A stretch of 64,000 nt of DNA, from positions 1 through 64,000 of the forward strand of contig NZ_BMWA01000009.1 in NCBI RefSeq assembly GCF_014650995.1, read 5' to 3'. Shown here in pieces: positions 61,179 through 64,000 of this stretch. Position 1 is the first letter of the stretch, and every line of letters begins with the position of its first letter. The DNA comes from Streptomyces viridiviolaceus (GTDB taxonomy: Bacteria > Actinomycetota > Actinomycetes > Streptomycetales > Streptomycetaceae). The notes under the pieces are model-generated. The model saw only the letters and a list, made by a program, of their open reading frames with translations. It made no database searches and had not been told where the DNA came from. Both the position numbers and the translations under genes were made by a program.

Positions 61179-61219
61179 AAGGAAGGGCGGGACCTCTTCG
61201 TGAGGTCCCGCCCTTCCTT
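61179..61219. terminator. Strong bidirectional terminator after phoP
   Basis: AAGGAAGGGCGGGACCTC (61179-61196) pairs perfectly over 18 bp with GAGGTCCCGCCCTTCCTT (61202-61219). It serves phoP on one strand and the lipoprotein gene on the other. Confidence 0.92.
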
Positions 61220-61268
61220 CGGTACGTCCTTCGGTACGCCCCGGGGCGCGTCAGGCCGCGCGTCCGGC

Positions 61269-61973
61269 TCAGTGGCCGGCCTCGGCCTCCTGCGACGCGG
61301 CGTCGTCGGCGGGGGCGGTCGACGTGTCCGTCCCGTCGTGCGCGCCGTCCGACTCGCCCTCGGCCGGCGCTCCGGAGGTCTGGCCGTCGGCCGGCTCCCC
61401 GCTCGCCTCTCCGGTGGCCTCGTCGGCCGGGGTCGCCGACGCGCCCGGCGCGGCCGGGATCTCGCTCGGGCCCCACGAGGAGAAGTAGCTCTCGGCGGGG
61501 ACGACAAACGCGCGCAGGGTCACGTCACCGGTCTTGCTGAAGCTGAAGGTGACCTTCTGGGCGTTGCCGTCCTGGATGGCCTCGCGGCTGCTGGGCAGCA
61601 CCGCGGAGGCGTTGTCCTTGCCGCCGAGGACGAGGGAGCCGCCGGCCGGGACGGTCAGGCCCTTGCTGCCCTCGGCGGGCTTCAGCTCGGCGGACTTGCC
61701 GGTCCCGTCCACCGTGATGGACTCCAGCGTCTGGTCGGTGGTGCCGGAGTTGAAGAAGGTGGCGGCGACCACGGCCGGGCCGGTCGACTCCAGGTCGGGC
61801 TGGGTGATGACGACCGCGTTCTGGATCTTGATGTCGCCGACGGTCGTCGCCGCGTGGTCCGGCTGGATCTGCAGGGTCTGGGCGTTGTGGCCGGCGCCGC
61901 ACGCGGCGAGCGAGGCGATCGAGAACGCGATGGCGGCGGCGGCGAGGGCGCCGCGTCGAAGGCTGCGGCTCAC
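61269..61973 (-). CDS. Secreted lipoprotein, DUF461-like
   Basis: 234 residues. The signal peptide has lipobox LAAC with Cys25. A beta-rich domain follows (IKIQNAVVITQPDLESTGPA, ATFFNSGTTDQTLESITVD, VPAGGSLVLGG), like copper-chaperone/DUF461 relatives but without a clear Met/His copper motif. A 60-residue Ala/Glu/Asp/Ser tail ends the protein. It is convergent with phoP. Function unknown. Confidence 0.85.
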   Translation of the reverse strand: MSRSLRRGALAAAAIAFSIASLAACGAGHNAQTLQIQPDHAATTVGDIKIQNAVVITQPDLESTGPAVVAATFFNSGTTDQTLESITVDGTGKSAELKPAEGSKGLTVPAGGSLVLGGKDNASAVLPSSREAIQDGNAQKVTFSFSKTGDVTLRAFVVPAESYFSSWGPSEIPAAPGASATPADEATGEASGEPADGQTSGAPAEGESDGAHDGTDTSTAPADDAASQEAEAGH

Positions 61974-62329
61974 GGCGGCGGCAACTCCTTGACTCGAGCG
62001 AGGCGGCGGCCACGGAATAAAGCCGCCCTAAGTGTCTGTCAGCGGCCTTAGGTTACCGAGCCGTTCCTGGGCCGCCGCACCCGACCCTCCCCCAAGGCGG
62101 TCCGCTTCGCTCAGCAGGCGGTAGTCCCGGGGCCGCCGCCGGGTCTTCCGGCGCTCCCGCACCGGGCCACTCGGGCACGCGGTCCCGGCGCTCGGTCCTT
62201 CAGTGACAGATGAGACTCATGAGTCACATTGGAGCCCGCACCGGTCCGTCATTCACATAAGAAGCCTTCCGCAAGAAGCCGCCCGGGGAATTTTCCGTGA
62301 AGGAATGCGCGGGCACGCGGACGGCCGCA

Positions 62330-62374
62330 GAATTGATCACCGAGACGCGGCTCGCGGCGCGCCGTGATCAATTC
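62330..62374. repeat. Perfect 11-bp inverted repeat in the lipoprotein-carD gap
   Basis: GAATTGATCAC (62330-62340) and GTGATCAATTC (62364-62374) are exact inverted repeats around a 23-nt GC-rich centre. The 700-nt gap 61974-62672 otherwise shows no convincing gene: its open frames lack good codon bias and ribosome binding sites. Confidence 0.6.
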
Positions 62375-62615
62375 CGGATTCGTCCGGAACCCCGCCCCGG
62401 CCACCGAACGGAGTAGCGGAAGTCGCACGCCTGGAACCGGACATATGGGGATGTTCGGCCGCTCGTGTGTACCTCCGGATGCGTGTAACGTGCGCGTTTC
62501 CCCTGCCCCGAAGAGCCGCTCCGACCTGCGAATACCTTCTTCCGCTCGGCCGTCGCAGCACGTTCCTGTTGCTGTTGTCAAGCCCCGAGATATGCCCTGA
62601 CCTGCGAAAACGCCA

Positions 62616-62644
62616 TTCAGAAGACGCCGTATCCGTGTTACCCT
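62616..62644 (+). promoter_or_regulatory. Candidate carD promoter
   Basis: TTCAGA (62616-62621), a 17-bp spacer and TACCCT (62639-62644) lie 28 nt before the carD ATG. A GGAAGGGG Shine-Dalgarno follows. The -10 fits the actinobacterial TAnnnT pattern. Confidence 0.5.
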
Positions 62645-62672
62645 GGATAGCCACGGAAGGGGTACCTGTCAC

Positions 62673-63155
62673 ATGACGTTCAAGGTTGGCGACACCGTGG
62701 TCTATCCCCATCACGGGGCCGCGCTGATCGAGGCCATCGAAACTCGCCAGATCAAAGGCGTGGACAAGACCTACTTGGTGCTGAAGGTCGCCCAGGGTGA
62801 CCTGACGGTGCGTGTGCCAGCGGACAATGCGGAGTTCGTCGGCGTGCGTGATGTGGTCGGTCAGGACGGGCTGGACCGGGTCTTCGAGGTGCTGCGCGCG
62901 CCGTATGCCGAGGAGCCCACGAACTGGTCGCGTCGATACAAGGCAAACCTGGAGAAGCTCGCCTCCGGCGATGTCATCAAGGTCGCGGAAGTCGTACGTG
63001 ACCTGTGGCGTCGCGAGCGCGAGCGCGGACTCTCCGCCGGTGAGAAGCGCATGCTCGCCAAGGCCCGCCAGATCCTGGTGAGCGAGCTGGCTCTCGCGGA
63101 GAACACCAACGAGGACAAGGCCGAGGCCCTGCTCGACGAGGTTCTCGCGTCCTGA
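62673..63155 (+). CDS. carD: CarD-family RNA polymerase-binding regulator
   Basis: 160 residues. The N-terminal Tudor-like RNAP-interaction domain (FKVGDTVVYPHHGAALIEAI, VLKVAQGDLTVRVPADN) is followed by a helical DNA-binding domain with NWSRRYKANLEKLASGD and the conserved Trp in RDLWRRERERGLSAGEK. CarD stabilises open complexes, notably at rRNA promoters. The order carD-ispD is conserved in actinobacteria. Confidence 0.95.
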   Translation: MTFKVGDTVVYPHHGAALIEAIETRQIKGVDKTYLVLKVAQGDLTVRVPADNAEFVGVRDVVGQDGLDRVFEVLRAPYAEEPTNWSRRYKANLEKLASGDVIKVAEVVRDLWRRERERGLSAGEKRMLAKARQILVSELALAENTNEDKAEALLDEVLAS

Positions 63156-63430
63156 CGTGCGGCAGTGCCCGCTCGGTTCACGCTGAAATGCCGCGGTGCC
63201 CGATGACGTCTCCCCGTCGCCGGGCGCTGCGGCATGTTCGTACCCGGACGCCGTCCGCAGGTCCACTTCCGACCGTCCGCTTCGAGGCTCCCCCGAACCC
63301 CGATACTGGGCGTGCCGGGCCCGGGCAGCTTGCTCGACCAGCGTCACGGAAGGGTCCGGTCAAGGCGTCGCGCCCGGCACTTCCCAGGCCATACCCACGC
63401 CAGGCCAGCACACAAACCTGACAGGAACCG

Positions 63431-64000
63431 ATGTCTGACGATTCGCGACCCGCACCGGCCGCGGCCGCCCGCACGGCCGTCGTCATCCCGGCCGCCGGCC
63501 GGGGCGTACGCCTCGGCCCCGGCGCCCCGAAGGCACTCCGCTCGCTGGGCGGCACGCCCATGCTGATCCACGCGGTCCGCGCGATGGCCGCCTCCCGCGC
63601 GGTCTCCCTGGTCGTCGTCGTGGCCCCGCCCGACGGTGCCGCGGAGGTCAAGAGCCTGCTCGACGCGCACGCGCTGCCTGAGCGTACGGACTTCGCCGTC
63701 GTGCCCGGCGGCGAGTCGCGCCAGGAGTCCGTGCGGCTCGGACTGGAGGCACTGCCTCCCGGCTACGACATCGTCCTCGTGCACGACGCGGCCCGGCCGC
63801 TGGTGCCGGTGGACACCGTGGACGCCGTGATCGAGGCCGTCCGCGACGGGGCCCCGGCCGTCGTGCCGGCGCTGCCGCTCGCCGACACCGTCAAGCAGGT
63901 CGAGCCGGCCGCCGTGCCGGGCGCCCCGGAGCCGGTGGTGGCCACGCCGGAACGCGCCCGGCTGCGCGCGGTGCAGACCCCGCAGGGCTTCGACCGGGCG
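63431..64000 (+). CDS. ispD: 2-C-methyl-D-erythritol 4-phosphate cytidylyltransferase (partial)
   Basis: 190 codons up to the window edge, with the 3' end missing. IspD joins CTP to MEP in the non-mevalonate isoprenoid pathway. The CTP loop is VVIPAAGRGVRLGPGAPKAL; PGGESRQESVRLGLEAL and VLVHDAARPLVP follow, then VQTPQGFDRA at the edge. ATG 63431 is the first start in a frame with strong GC3. It lies 275 nt after carD. Confidence 0.93.
   Translation, partial: MSDDSRPAPAAAARTAVVIPAAGRGVRLGPGAPKALRSLGGTPMLIHAVRAMAASRAVSLVVVVAPPDGAAEVKSLLDAHALPERTDFAVVPGGESRQESVRLGLEALPPGYDIVLVHDAARPLVPVDTVDAVIEAVRDGAPAVVPALPLADTVKQVEPAAVPGAPEPVVATPERARLRAVQTPQGFDRA

Overview
This window is chromosomal DNA from a Streptomyces or very close relative. 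Base composition is very GC rich, with GC-biased third codon positions in every convincing gene. GTG starts and 1-8 nt stop/start overlaps are frequent. Several gene blocks match the Streptomyces coelicolor core chromosome: mshD, glnR, nur, the devE/devA/devB locus, mshA, gpm, phoU/phoR/phoP, carD and ispD in order. The window carries about 68 protein genes, three gene remnants, and no rRNA, tRNA or CRISPR array that I could find.

Layout. 0.5-5.0 kb: an ECF sigma factor, a membrane-bound zinc anti-sigma factor, and an ABC exporter with two membrane subunits, in one overlapping operon. 5.1-8.0 kb: mycothiol synthase mshD, divergent from a secreted 5'-nucleotidase. 8.2-8.8 kb: a deletion scar joining two gene remnants. 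8.8-14.2 kb: a sensor kinase, response regulator and HtrA-type protease set (gene content like mycobacterial MprAB-PepD), a LacI regulator and the nitrogen regulator glnR. 14.5-19.2 kb: a hydrolase, a MoaD/ThiS-like protein, membrane proteins, then a tiny leader peptide in front of a thiosulfate sulfurtransferase and its DUF1416 partner. 19.3-25.9 kb: a nitrobindin-like haem protein, nickel regulator nur, YgfZ, dtd, the c-di-GMP-responsive anti-sigma factor rsiG, an asparaginase and an Eis-type acetyltransferase.

26.0-32.8 kb is the developmental dev locus. Two copies of a two-gene module (small membrane protein divergent from a GntR regulator, devE and devA) share a palindromic operator motif. 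They are followed by the HAD phosphatase devB, a third related GntR regulator and a large protein with two complete phosphotransferase (APH-fold) kinase domains. 32.9-38.9 kb: an imine-reductase-like enzyme, a DrrAB-type drug exporter and a giant AfsR/SARP-like regulator. 39.0-40.8 kb: an XRE regulator, HbhA-like protein and DUF2516 set with the same gene order as mycobacteria. 40.8-49.3 kb: a PP2C phosphatase, an NlpC/P60 hydrolase, a methyltransferase, mshA with its YbjN partner, and AraC, DUF2000 and MFS genes.

49.4-53.7 kb: gpmA, then an apparent accessory island (transposase remnant, formamidase, amide channel, FmdB zinc ribbon, Cys-rich protein) between two imperfect direct repeats of about 140 bp. 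53.7-58.0 kb: MFS and ArsR-type genes, a ferritin-like protein, a nickel-binding-type protein and a Cys-rich peptide. 58.1-61.2 kb: phoU divergent from phoR-phoP across three PHO-box units. The window closes with a lipoprotein, carD and the first two thirds of ispD, cut by the window edge. Bases 1-157 carry no gene I can support.
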